A stretch of 64,000 bases of DNA, from NCBI GenBank assembly GCA_014843695.1, contig CM026398.1, positions 45,886,443-45,950,442 on the forward strand, written 5' to 3'. Origin of the DNA: Archivesica marissinica (taxonomy: Eukaryota; Mollusca; Bivalvia; Venerida; Vesicomyidae). Shown here piece by piece: positions 34,696-45,571 of this stretch (the stretch's first letter is position 1; every line of letters starts with the position of its first letter). Both the position numbers and the translations under genes were made by a program. The notes under the pieces were generated by a model. That model was not told the origin of the DNA and did no database searches. It was given only the letters and a program-made list of their open reading frames with translations.

Positions 34696-35176
34696 TGTAT
34701 GTCGTATTGATAATGGCGTCAAGAGGTGCTTCTATGAGGGAAATGGTTAATGTATGTCGTATTGATAATGGCGTCAAGAGGTGCTTCTATGAGGGAAAGG
34801 GTTAATGTATGTCGTATTGGTAATGGCGTCAAGAGGTGCTTCTATGAGGGAAAGGGTTAATGTATGTCGTATTGGTAATGGCGTCAAGAGGTGCTTCTAT
34901 GAGGGAAAGGGTTAATGTATGTAAAAAGGTCAAGAGTGCTCTATGAGGGAAAGGGTTAATGTATGTCGTATTGTAATGGCTCAAGAGGTGCTTCTATGAG
35001 GGAAAGGGTAATGTATGTCGTATTGGTAATGGCGTCAAGAGGTGCTTCTATGAGGGAAAGGGTTAATGTATGTCGTATTGGTAATGGCGTCAAGAGGTGC
35101 TTCTATGAGGGAAAGGGTTAATGTATGTCGTATTGGTAATGGCGTCAAGAGGTGCTTCTATGAGGGAAAGGGTTAA
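34641..35176. repeat. 55-bp minisatellite from a TTAA MITE end, about 10 units
   Basis: Units contain gtatgtcgtattggtaatgg and tgcttctatgagggaaaggg + ttaat; each unit ends with the MITE's TTAA boundary. Confidence 0.95.
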
Positions 35177-36320
35177 TTCTAATAATTAAGTATGCATGCC
35201 CTATAATAGTATTCAATGTTTGGTAGTAATTCTGTTCTTAATTTGAAAAGTGTAACATTTCATGACTTATTGAAGGACACCCAAACTTATTGAAGGACTC
35301 AGCGTCGATTTGCCGATGGCATGTCTGGGTCAGAAGCCTATTTCAATAATAATGTTTGATTTAACATTTTGTTCAATATTGACCCTAATTGCGACGTCTC
35401 TCGTGCGATATTTTACACGATAAGATTCTCAACATTGTTGGTTTCAGTCATTTGTGCTTTAAATACGTGTACAATAACTGATATGCAATTGTGTTTTTAA
35501 ATCCACGAACATAAAATGTTCTCGCACATGGGTACTAAATTCACTTTCATCAAAAGACGTGGCATTGGTGTCGTATTTCTGTGAAGATGTTAGCCTCTTC
35601 GTAATTCACACAGGAATGCCGTTCTTACGTGGTTCAGAAGGTGGAAATATTATCCGAGAATTGTACTTTCTTTTTGGGGTTTTTTCTGCGATGAATATAG
35701 TATTCGGCTTACCCTTTTCTTATATTTGTCTTTATATACTGTACATGATGTCCAAGTATGCATTCCTTGCCGAAATAAATATATCTATCTATACCGATAC
35801 ATGTTAACCAGTTTTTACATGGACCTGAATCCACATATACGTGAACTCGAACCTGAGTATATAGAACCCCCCATATATATTTGGCTGACGTTCACGATTG
35901 TTATTGGTCAATATATAATGGAAATTCCAAATGGTGTACAATATGTGTCGTCCGGGGGTTGAAGTATTAGTGTATGCATACATTTGATATGAATAGGAGA
36001 TCAAATATTAACATGCTTAGCCCATTTACAAATACGTATTCAGTAACGCCAACTTCTCTATGATACTATAAGTATATCGACTTAAAAAAAGCATTTCCCG
36101 TTCATGTAGCATGAGGATATTTATGCAATAATTCATATGCAGTGGAGTTGATGATTGGCGCCACCGACATATCACGTTCCAGTAATCTGGAGAATGTTCA
36201 ACACGTGTGCGACAAGATACATGTTGTAAGTCCAATGTAGGCTCATTATTTATATTTGTCTGGATTAGTGGCCCAAAATAAAGTATCCCAGTATGTAGAT
36301 ATATAGGAAGTTATATGAGT
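35177..36320. other. No gene recognised upstream of the GALNT7-like gene
   Basis: AT-rich unique DNA. Short frames (for example 35559-35807) have no recognisable motif. 33938-34560 likewise holds nothing identified. Confidence 0.5.
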
Positions 36321-36331
36321 GGTGATTTTAT

Positions 36332-36620
36332 GACGGATATGTAATCCAGTGGTAACACGCTGGATTGGTAATCCAGGGATCGCAGGTTCGATCCCCCGTC
36401 TGACCCTAATAAAATTAACAGTCTTTCAGATGGGACGTTAAACCGAGGTCTCGTGTCGGTGCTTTACACCGTGCACGTAAAAGAACCAGAGGAGATTCTG
36501 GAATGGGTCTCTGTCTGTATCATGCACTATCCTCCAAAATCTAAAATAACTAATCTCTTCAGGAGGCGTCGCTCATATGGGCAACCGGTAGCGACGAAAA
36601 ATAAACGTAAAAACACACAC
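36332..36620 (+). mobile_element. SINE family A
   Basis: Full length; 11-bp duplication ggtgattttat at 36321-36331 and 36621-36631. Confidence 0.93.
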
Positions 36621-36776
36621 GGTGATTTTATAATAAAACGAGTTTCATAAAATATAGTATGATATCACCACGAGTGTAAGATCCTTTTTATCACATTACC
36701 CCAGTTAGTAACAATTAACAATCATAAATTTGAAGACAAAATAAGTTTCTGTTTACCAGTATATTTGTGAGCCTTA

Positions 36777-37722
36777 CCATATTAACCAACCGTATGTCGT
36801 AGTAACTATTCCATGAACAACCTCAAGCAAATAATCGTACCATATTAACCGTATGTCGTAGTAAATATTCCATGAACAACCTCAAGCAAATAATCGTACC
36901 ATATTAACCGTATGTCGTAGTAAATATTCCGTGAACAACCTCAAGCAAATAATCGTACCATATTAACCGTATGTCGTAGTAAATATTCCTGAACAACCTC
37001 AAGCAAATAATCGTACCATATTAACCGTATGTCGTAGTAAATATTCCGTGAACAACCTCAAGCAAATAATCGTACCATATTAACCGTATGTCGTAGTAAA
37101 TATTCCATGAACAACCTCAAGCAAATAATCGTACCATATTAACCGTATGTCGTAGTAAATATTCCATGAACAACCTCAAGCAAATAATCGTACCATATTA
37201 ACCGTATGTCGTAGTAACTATTCCATGAACAACCTCAAGCAAATAATCGTACCATATTAACCGTATGTCGTAGTAACTATTCCATGAACAACCTCAAGCA
37301 AATAATCGTACCATATTAACCGTATGTCGTAGTAAATATTCCATGAACAACCTCAAGCAAATAATCGTACCATATTAACCATCCGTATGTCGTAGTAAAT
37401 ATTCCATGAACAACCTCAAGCAAATAATCGTACCATATTAACCGTATGTCGTAGTAAATATTCCATGAACAACCTCAAGCAAATAATCGTACCATATTAA
37501 CCGTATGTCGTAGTAAATATTCCGTGAACAACCTCAAGCAAATAATCGTACCATATTAACCGTATGTCGTAGTAAATATTCCGTGAACAACCTCAAGCAA
37601 ATAATCGTACCATATTAACCGTATGTCGTAGTAAATATTCCGTGAACAACCTCAAGCAAATAATCGTACCATATTAACCGTATGTCGTAGTAACTATTCC
37701 ATGAACAACCTCAAGCAAATAA
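36777..37722. repeat. 59-bp minisatellite, about 16 units
   Basis: Units contain accatattaaccgtatgtcg and aacaacctcaagcaaataat. Confidence 0.95.
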
Positions 37723-37900
37723 TCGACACAATAGTTTTAATGTATTCCACTGGTGCATATTTACCATGTTATTGATCTAAGCGCTTGATTTTCAACAAAT
37801 AAGCAACATGTATATTTCGAATGTTTATTGAAAGCTGTCAATGTCATGACGTCACCAATCAGAATCATTCCAGGCGTTATTTAACGTGTGTACACGTATA

Positions 37901-38033
37901 CACAGGCACCAGACACAAACTTTTTTTATTTTTGGCCTATGGTCATATAGTAAGTAATATATAATATATTATATATTACTTACTATATGACCATAGGCCA
38001 AAAATAAAAATAAAATTGTGTCTGGTGCCTGTG
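37901..38033. mobile_element. 133-bp near-perfect palindromic MITE
   Basis: Ends CACAGGCACCAGACACAA and complement; the centre is a TA-rich self-complementary stretch. Exact 8-bp flanks cacgtata at 37893-37900 and 38034-38041. Arms match the ends of the larger element at 20813-21138, so it is a deletion derivative. Confidence 0.88.
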
Positions 38034-38150
38034 CACGTATATAAGAAATTATGAATTCAAGAAAAGTTATGTGATATTTATATATTATATACATATGATA
38101 ATTAGCTTTGTCCTCGAGAAGACAAAGAAAAAGGTTATGTGATACGTCTT

Positions 38151-38384
38151 AGTTTATACAAATTTATTTTAGCTCGATTGCGAAACAAGTTCTTTCAACT
38201 TATATAAATCGCTCTCGAGACCTCATTCCTGATGGAATCCATCGCCACGAGGGAGAGAAGAGGCAACGTGGAATTTAAATGCCTTGCCTACGGACACAAT
38301 CGTAACGGCTCCAGCGGGGTTCGAACTCCGGACCATTCGCACCTGAAGCGAACGCGCATCTACTGCGCTATCACGACTTCCACT
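38151..38384 (-). mobile_element. SINE family B
   Basis: 11-bp duplication tgatacgtctt at 38140-38150 and 38385-38395. Confidence 0.93.
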
Positions 38385-39172
38385 TGATACGTCTTCGTCC
38401 GAGATATATTCGTTGTGTATTGTATTAAGACTTGTGAGACTACATGCAGCCAGACAGGTAGGCAGCTAATTTATTAAAAGTCTCATACGTGTACGGTTAT
38501 GTGTCACGCGATTCGATTGATACATTTCCTCGATTCTTTATTGATGACAGACAGGCTGGACGTGACAGAGGGAATTAAATAAATGGAAACAATTTTCCGA
38601 ATCGTCTTTAGCTGTAGTGGCTTAACATGTGTACATATACCTGCATGCATGAATAATGATAACCCCGCCTTCTTCAAAAGTAATGATAGTGTGAAGTACG
38701 TCAGTGAGATCACCTGCCACCTATAATCCATACCATACAGTATACGCTGACATTTAAAACCATCATGTTGAATTATGTTGATAATGAAGAAGCGACAAAT
38801 CGATACTTAAAATAGATGCGTTCAGACAAGATAGCTATAGTGCATAACTATATATACCACATTACTGCAAACAGTATCGCATTGATTTATCAAATCTAAT
38901 TAGACTTGGACAAAAATGTACGCAGCGTTCAGAATAAGTGACAGCATAATTAGAAGGAGAGATGCTGTGTTACAAACTGGTACTAATTTCCACATTACAT
39001 GGCGTGATATATACCTGCTGAAACACACGCAATAGCATTTGACGTGAATATATGATAAATACGTTTTATTGTACGCCACGTGAAATGAGTGCTGGAATAA
39101 TTTAGTTTTTGTCGTATACTAGCTGATGGTATAAAAAATGGATAAAATATTAAGAAAGCAATCATTTATATA

Positions 39173-39719
39173 ATGGCTATGAAACAAGGGAGATCAACGA
39201 ATTCGACACTGTTTGAAAATAAGGACATACATAACTTGGGATCTGATGAATCAATAGACGATTATGATGGGGTCGAATCCAGGAAACCGTTGATCCCGAT
39301 CAAACGAAGGCATTCAACGGGTACGTTTGAGCAGCATACAAACGATGGAGATAACGACAATGATACAATACGTGTTAATCCTCTTAGAGAATTAAGTAGA
39401 AACTACTCCCAAGAAATCTTCATACACAATGTGGACGCGATTAATTGTAGTCGTTTTTACAACAGAAGAAATGCTTTGTGTGACCCTTTACGATTACTTA
39501 TAACGCAATGCAAGCGCGAGCAGCTAGAGCACGATGTTGAGAAGAGGAAAACATCTGTTACTCGAAAGATTTCGCAGCTTATTACAGTTTCCTTAGACTT
39601 GAATAGAGACGAAGAACTCATATAATGAACGTTTCGAAAACTTAGCAGCCGAAGAAAATGAATTTATTTTCACTCAAGTTCAAACATATATTAAAACGAC
39701 TCGACGCTTTCAGCAATGA
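39173..39719 (+). CDS. Unidentified reading frame, possibly frameshifted or a first exon
   Basis: An ATG frame of 150 codons (39173-39625) with non-repetitive, polar, protein-like composition: Asp-rich early part, a basic RRHSTGTF stretch and a Cys-containing later half. It is outside every repeat recognised here. After its stop, another frame continues at about 39609-39719 with equally protein-like sequence (NERFENLAAEENEFIFTQVQ), so the unit may be longer and interrupted by a one-base frameshift, or be spliced. I recognise no family. It could be a lineage-specific gene, an exon, or a retroelement gag remnant. Confidence 0.4.
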
Positions 39720-40140
39720 ATACATTATCTGTATATTTTATGTGTATATATTTTGGCTGTTCTCAGCTAGCGACGATTTATTCCAGGGAGTGGCGATGGG
39801 TGTGGCTGGCTGGGGAACTTTGCACGATGGGGCACTTTATTGGAGTAGCTATAATCAATTGTATTTCTTAATCCCATTTTTTGTTGGTATTGTTAGTTGT
39901 TTTGGGTTTTTTTTGGTTCTAAATTCTTGTTATCTATAGTTTGCTAATTTTCAATTTTAGTAGGTTATTTGCACAACTCATATATTCAGTCACTTTGTTT
40001 GTAGTATTTTGGGGAGGGCCGTAACTAATGTTAAAACTTGTGGCCCAACTCATTTGCTTCAACATTTATAATTATATACGTGTGTTCATTTGTTTTGTTC
40101 TGTACATTGTTCTTGTATATACATATAGAATGAATGCAAT

Positions 40141-40144
<4 letters not shown>

Positions 40145-40171
<27 letters not shown>

Positions 40172-40172
40172 C
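40145..40172. repeat. TA dinucleotide run
   Basis: Uninterrupted ta repeats; with the 40.0-40.5 kb flank nothing else is recognisable. Confidence 0.9.
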
Positions 40173-40504
40173 TAAATATAATGAACGTTTTAGAAACAAA
40201 AAACTTTGTATGTATTATATATACATGGTCTTTATTAGAACAATTATCGTTCTTAATATAATACGTACTGACTGATCAATGCGGCAGCTAGGTTACATCC
40301 TTGACAGGAATTACGAGATTACACCGCATGGACTTGCAAAGCAATGGTTGACATCAGTGTACTTGGTATAGTAGATACTGTATTCTGTTGTAGTATTGAC
40401 TCGTATGTGTGTCGATTATTTTATCTGGAACAACGAATGCAAACACGAACCAGAGATTAATTCACGAGAAGGTTCATGCGAGATCCAGAAATGACATCAA
40501 TCTT

Positions 40505-41093
40505 CGATTATATTTTTTTATTTGTTTACGAACTCGTGAATAAACCATCCCTTGATGCTTGACTTTAGAGTTATGATTTTGATTTATTTGTTTACGAACT
40601 CGTGAATAAACCATCCCTTGATGCTTGACTTTAGAGTTATGATTTTGATTTATTTGTTTACGATCGCGTGAATAAACTATCCCTTGATGCTTGACTTTAA
40701 AGTTATGATTTATTTGTTTACGAACGCGTGAATAAACCATCCCTTGATGATTGACTTTAGAGTTATGACTTTGATTTATTTGTTTACGAACGCGTGAATA
40801 AACCACCCCTTGATGCTTGACTTTAGAGTTATGACTTTGATTTATTTGTTTACGAACGCGTGAATAAACATCCCTTGATGCTTGACTTTAAAGTTATGAT
40901 TTATTTGTTTACGAACGCGTGAATAAACCATCCCTTGATGCTTGACTTTAGAGTTATGATTTTGATTTATTTGTTTACGAACGCGTGAATAAACCATCCC
41001 TTGATGCTTGACTTTAGAGTTATGATTTTGATTTATTTGTTTACGAACGCGTGAATAAACCATCCCTTGATGCTTGACTTTAGAGTTATGACT
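40505..41093. repeat. 66-bp minisatellite, about 9 units
   Basis: Units contain cgaacgcgtgaataaaccat and cccttgatgcttgactttag; some units lack the 6-bp ttttga segment. Confidence 0.94.
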
Positions 41094-41254
41094 GTGATTT
41101 GTTTGTTTTAGTGTTTTGTGTTAAAGTCGCACCAACATCAGTTTAGTTTAATCATATTTTATTGCTCGATTCGTTTTACATAATTATGCATGTGAATACA
41201 AAATATGACAAATTAAATAACGGCAACATATCATAGGTCATATGGTGTCTCTCC

Positions 41255-41455
41255 GGCTATTGTATTGGCAGATGAAACGCCGGGTGGTCCGAGCATTATT
41301 TCAGTCACGGACAGGAGTCCTAGTAGAACCACCGAGCCAGCTTCCTCACATGAAATAATATGACAAATCCAGTGGGATTCGAACCTACAGCGGTGAGGAT
41401 CAATTGATTTAAAGTAAATGATCTTAGCCGCTAGACCATGGGTGCCGAGTTCTGA
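41255..41455 (-). mobile_element. tRNA-like SINE (separate family)
   Basis: Antisense head cacccatggtctagcggcta with box B ggttcgaatccc; body contains tatttcatgtgaggaagctg, also found at 58520. Confidence 0.75.
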
Positions 41456-42540
41456 ACCTCATAGACACCTTTTTTAAATCATTGTATACGTGTGCATGTA
41501 TATGGCAAGTGCAACATATATATGAATGGAACATGTATTACATATACATTGTATACACTGGAATATACATTTACGATACTCGATAAAGCGACACACCTTC
41601 AGCAACTATATAGGCGTTATCAAACAAGGGTGTACAACAATAAATAAAGTGTCTATTAAATACATAGTAAAAAGTAAAAACATATAGTCTGTTCATTTAT
41701 ATTCCCAAACTTTCATTTCTTCTGATGCCACATCCACTGTGAAGAGGTATTCAAATCAAACTGGAAAACAGCAAAATTGTCCGAAAAGTAATGTTTGCAT
41801 AGCCTATGCTTACGTGTGAATAACGTCACTGTGTTTACACACTGTATTATTTGGCGGACACTGTATTCAGCCAATCAACTAGTCTGAGGTCTTCTCAAGT
41901 CACATAATTTCTCAAAAAACACAAAAAGTATACACTGCCTGTCATGAAAATGCATTTTTACCAAAAGACAAATGAACAATATTAGTTATTGGGACTACAT
42001 TCGATGCACTGCGGAGGCACTTATGCCTAGTTACGAATATACAACTAGCTTTTAATCGGGCCATATTGAGTTTCTGGTCATTTTTTTGGGTCATTTTGCC
42101 AGAAGTTAAAAAGTGAAAAATCGACATACTGGAACCCAGGCTAATATACAACCACAAGCGATGATAGTGTCTAAAAAATTCTGATCACGTGACTAGTGGG
42201 ATGAGCTACAGTCTCATCGGCGTCATGTTAATTGGGTCTGCTATTAGTAGCCAATTTGATAACCACGAACATTATAAGTGACATTATTATTATTATCAGA
42301 TTCTATATGCCACATGACCACGATAAAATTGTTGTATATATTTACATCATATATATTTGTATATATGTATTTGACGATGTACCATGTACAAGTCTTAATA
42401 CAATTTCTGTTCTGTTCTGTTCTATAATTATGTTTTCACTGAAAATAAGCTCACGGCAGGACTGTGCTGACCGAATAATAATACATATACACCTGGTGAA
42501 ATCACTTAAATGTGGTCACGCTTAACACGAGGAATAGTAA
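41456..42540. other. Mostly unidentified; small dispersed repeat
   Basis: A segment at about 41995-42140 (gggccatattgagtttctgg, tcattttgccagaa) recurs at 44080-44150 and, inverted, near 33505-33540. No coding signal. Confidence 0.5.
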
Positions 42541-42542
<2 letters not shown>

Positions 42543-42584
<42 letters not shown>

Positions 42585-42728
42585 CAGTAGCAGCAGCAGT
42601 AGCAGCAGTAGTAGTCGTAGCAGCAGCAGCAGTAGTAATAGTAGTAGTAGTAGTAATAGTAGTAGCAGCAGCAGTAGTAGCAGCAGCAGCAACAACAACA
42701 ACATCAGCAGTATTATTATTATTATTAA
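42543..42728. repeat. TAG/CAG/TAT trinucleotide microsatellite
   Basis: Compound run of tag, cag, aat, aac and att triplets. The poly-Ser/poly-Leu frames over it are not genes. Confidence 0.96.
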
Positions 42729-42784
42729 TAATAAAGACTTTATTTTACGAGAGAACTCATTTAACAAAAGTTAATCTACTAGGA

Positions 42785-43241
42785 GGCCCTGCCTCAACAT
42801 ATATACAAATCAAATGCAATCTCAGATGTGTGTGTGAACCTTTCCTCGATCAAAATATCCGGTACCACTGTTCAATTTTCGGTTGCTTTAATATTTCCAA
42901 ACAATCCTCTGCGGTTTTTAAGCGCAAGATCTGGAAGTTCAATGACGGGGATTACAATCTACTCAGACGCAACGTTTCTGAATTTGATTGGAGTTCGTGT
43001 TCTGATAACAATATCGAAACAAATGTTGGCCGTTTCACGTCACACCTTCTCTCAATTCTGTTCCGAGAGCATCCCCAATAAAATCATTACCGCTCGAAGG
43101 ACTGACTCTGAATGGATGCACAATGGAAGTCCGTTGTCGATGCGAAGACGAAAGAGGGCCTACGACAAAGCCAAATGTTCGAATACCATTGGCTATTGGC
43201 AGAAATACCGAATGCAGCGAAATGAACTACTACTCTCATAG
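42785..43241 (+). pseudogene. Non-LTR retrotransposon fragment (endonuclease-RT linker region)
   Basis: Two frames give consecutive pieces typical of the linker between endonuclease and RT in jockey/CR1-like elements: LDQNIRYHCSIFGCFN, FKRKIWKFNDGDYNLLRR, FDWSSCSDNNIETNVGRFT, then after a one-base shift near 43060-43085 IPNKIITARRTDSEWM and RRRKRAYDKAKCSNT. No RT catalytic motif follows. Old remnant, unrelated in sequence to the LINE at 49-51.6 kb. Confidence 0.7.
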
Positions 43242-43382
43242 CGACCCACATGCAGCCTATCATGTAAGCATGTTACTTGTATATGATGTTTACGGAGACC
43301 ATAGGCAGCCGATTGCATAGATACGCCCAATGCAGCAGCTCTGATATATATACACATGTATATGTATATCTATGCACGGTCA

Positions 43383-43520
43383 CAGACGGATATGTAGTCC
43401 AGTGGTTAACACGCTGGACTGGTAATCCAGGGATCGCAATCTAAAATGACTAATCTCTTCAGGAGGCGTCGCTCATATGGGTAACCGGTAGCGACGATAA
43501 ATAAACGTAAAACACACACT
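43383..43520 (+). mobile_element. SINE family A with large internal deletion
   Basis: Head through gggatcgca joins directly to the aatctaaaatgactaatc body; flanks ctatgcacggtca and ctatacacggtca mark a 13-bp duplication. Confidence 0.88.
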
Positions 43521-43779
43521 CTATACACGGTCAACCCGTACCCTAGTCAACTCGACGCTTGGCCCCGTCTTACGCCGTAGTACCCCTGACCGTTACATAC
43601 GTAGACGTAAGACGAGGCCGCATACATGCATATATGGCAGAGCTGCAAGGGGCGTATCTTAGCCTGGGAACAAGCTCTGTTATTTCGAAATGTATGTAAA
43701 GGTCTTATTTATAGGACTAGGAACAGACATTGATATATGGCCAGTCCTATAAATATATATCACACGGAGACCATTTAAC

Positions 43780-44071
43780 AGACGGATCTGTAGTCCAGTG
43801 GTAACACGCTGGACTGGTCATCCAGGGATCGCAGGTTAGATCCCCCGTCTGACCCTAATAAAATTAACAGTCTTTCAGGTGGGACGTTAAACCGAGGTCT
43901 CGTGTCGGTGCTTTACACCGTGCACGTAAAAGAACCAGAGGAGATTCTGGAATTGGTCTCTGTCTGTATCATGCACTATCCTCCAAAATCTAAAATAACT
44001 AATCTCTTCAGGAGGCGTCGCTCATATGGGCAACCGGTAGCGACGATAAATAAACGTAAAACACACACACA
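43780..44071 (+). mobile_element. SINE family A
   Basis: Full-length copy; accatt-containing flanks on both sides. Confidence 0.9.
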
Positions 44072-44412
44072 CCATTAATTGGGCCTTATTGAGTTTCTGA
44101 TAATGTCATTTTGCCAGAAATAAATTAGTGAAAATTAGACAGACTGGAAACGGCTCTCTTTGACGGAGACAGGTGAGTGTGTATGATGGTCAATATTGAC
44201 CAGATCAGTCTGTCTGGTGGTCGCTATATAGCGTGGTGATCTAGGCGCGTAACTGCCTATACGCAAGTACGCAGTAGCGTCCACATCATTTTCAAAACAA
44301 AACAAAATCTTTAAAAATACGGAAAACCGCGCGTACGAGCGAGCGAAATATGTTTCTACTATACAGACTAGTAGACTACCTGTGGTAATGTATATATAGT
44401 AGAACTCTGACG

Positions 44413-44720
44413 TCATCGTATTGGAAACGGGCCCTATACTACCCCTTCCTAGACCACCTGGTAACCGCGATTGAGGAGCGCCTGTTATCGGCCAATGACC
44501 GCTTCCTGGCCCAGTACCTACTCCCGAGCAGGATTCAGGCCTTTACGCCACAGCAGGAGGGCAGCGTGTTCGACGCCTACAGCACATACCTCACAGGCGA
44601 CCGTGAGAGCTTTCGTCGTGAAGTTTCACGTTGGAGGACACGGTGGCTCCTTGAGGCAGACAGGCCAGCTGATCTGAAGAGCGCCATAGACAACACGAAC
44701 AGGGCCTTGTACCCATATAT
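44413..44720 (+). pseudogene. hAT-like transposase remnant
   Basis: A GC-richer island with one open frame reading YWKRALYYPFLDHLVTAIEE, then RFLAQYLLPSRIQAF and NTNRALYPYIYI. This resembles the region before the C-terminal dimerisation segment of hAT-type and THAP/ZMYM-associated transposase-like proteins. The frame decays into low-complexity sequence after 44720. Family call is by motif memory only. Confidence 0.5.
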
Positions 44721-44789
44721 ATATATACATGCCCCATACCCCCCTACACCACGAGCACCGAAGGTGCGAGTTTGGAGTACACATTAAAA

Positions 44790-45543
44790 TTGGCTGGGTA
44801 CGCCCCTGTGAGCTTGTATGATGGCCACTATAGAATATTTCTATATCGTACCATTGGCGTATCGGTAATCGGCCATCTAAGGCTTTTCGGTGAATGTCTT
44901 CTTAGTCAGTCTCTTTATGGCAAGTGGATAATATTACTAAGTAAAATGATCTTTTCTGCATTTAATGCATTTGTCTAAACTGAGATTGCATAACAAATGT
45001 TCAAAATAAAATACACATTCACTCACTGGTGATTTCAACATGGCGTCGAAAAAACTACCTATTATCGGCCGACCGTGAAAATTCATGTAACAGAAATGTT
45101 GAGTACAGTTAAGTTCCAAAAAGCTAATTAGCATTGGGCATAGTTACTCGAAACGGAGGAATTTAACACCCAACAAATTATGTGTACTCTTCAATATGAG
45201 GTCAGTTATGACATGGAGATAAATGTTATTTAATGTGGAGAGTGGCACACCATAAATTATACTGTCTTGCTGCCGATTTTATTGGCAAACCCATGTCTCT
45301 AACAACCTGATATGCATTTGTCACTACGTTTTTCCTAATTAGTTGATAAAAGAGTGATTAATATAAGTTGTTAAAACTTGCTTCACAATCGTTGTAAAAT
45401 AAATAAAGTTTAAACAAAAAGTCATAAATACGACTTACAAAAATGTTCACTGTTATACTAGGACGGTTCCGTAGTAATCCCTCAGACGACTTTTTTACGT
45501 CATATATGCTTGATGTTACGCGTGCGCACACTCTTGACGAAAA
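44790..45543. other. Upstream region of OTUB1
   Basis: Intergenic, AT-rich; holds one family C SINE tail (45352-45416). The promoter is presumably here, but no TATA box or initiator can be assigned with confidence. Confidence 0.4.
45352..45416 (+). mobile_element. SINE family C, tail fragment
   Basis: Contains gattaatataagttgttaaa and caatcgttgtaaaataaata. Confidence 0.75.
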
Positions 45544-45571
45544 ATGGCTGAAGAGTTCGTGTTCGACCCAA
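45544..45571 (+). CDS. OTUB1: OTUB1 exon 1
   Basis: 28 bp of coding sequence, MAEEFVFDP plus the first base of a Ser codon, donor A/GTAATA. Chosen because it supplies the only nearby ATG in correct phase with exon 2 and starts MAEE-like, as OTUB1 does. This is the least certain exon. Confidence 0.72.

Noticed and set aside
37776..38041. Replication origin or cruciform regulatory site at the 37.9-kb palindrome
   Set aside because: Exact 8-bp flanking duplications and a relative at 20.8 kb identify it as a MITE.
39658..39939. Hydrophobic frame containing AGWGTLHDG, reminiscent of a trypsin-like motif
   Set aside because: No catalytic His, Asp or Ser context, and flanks are membrane-like, not protease-like; a chance match is likelier.
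42522..42774. Poly-Leu and poly-Ser proteins
   Set aside because: Trinucleotide microsatellite.
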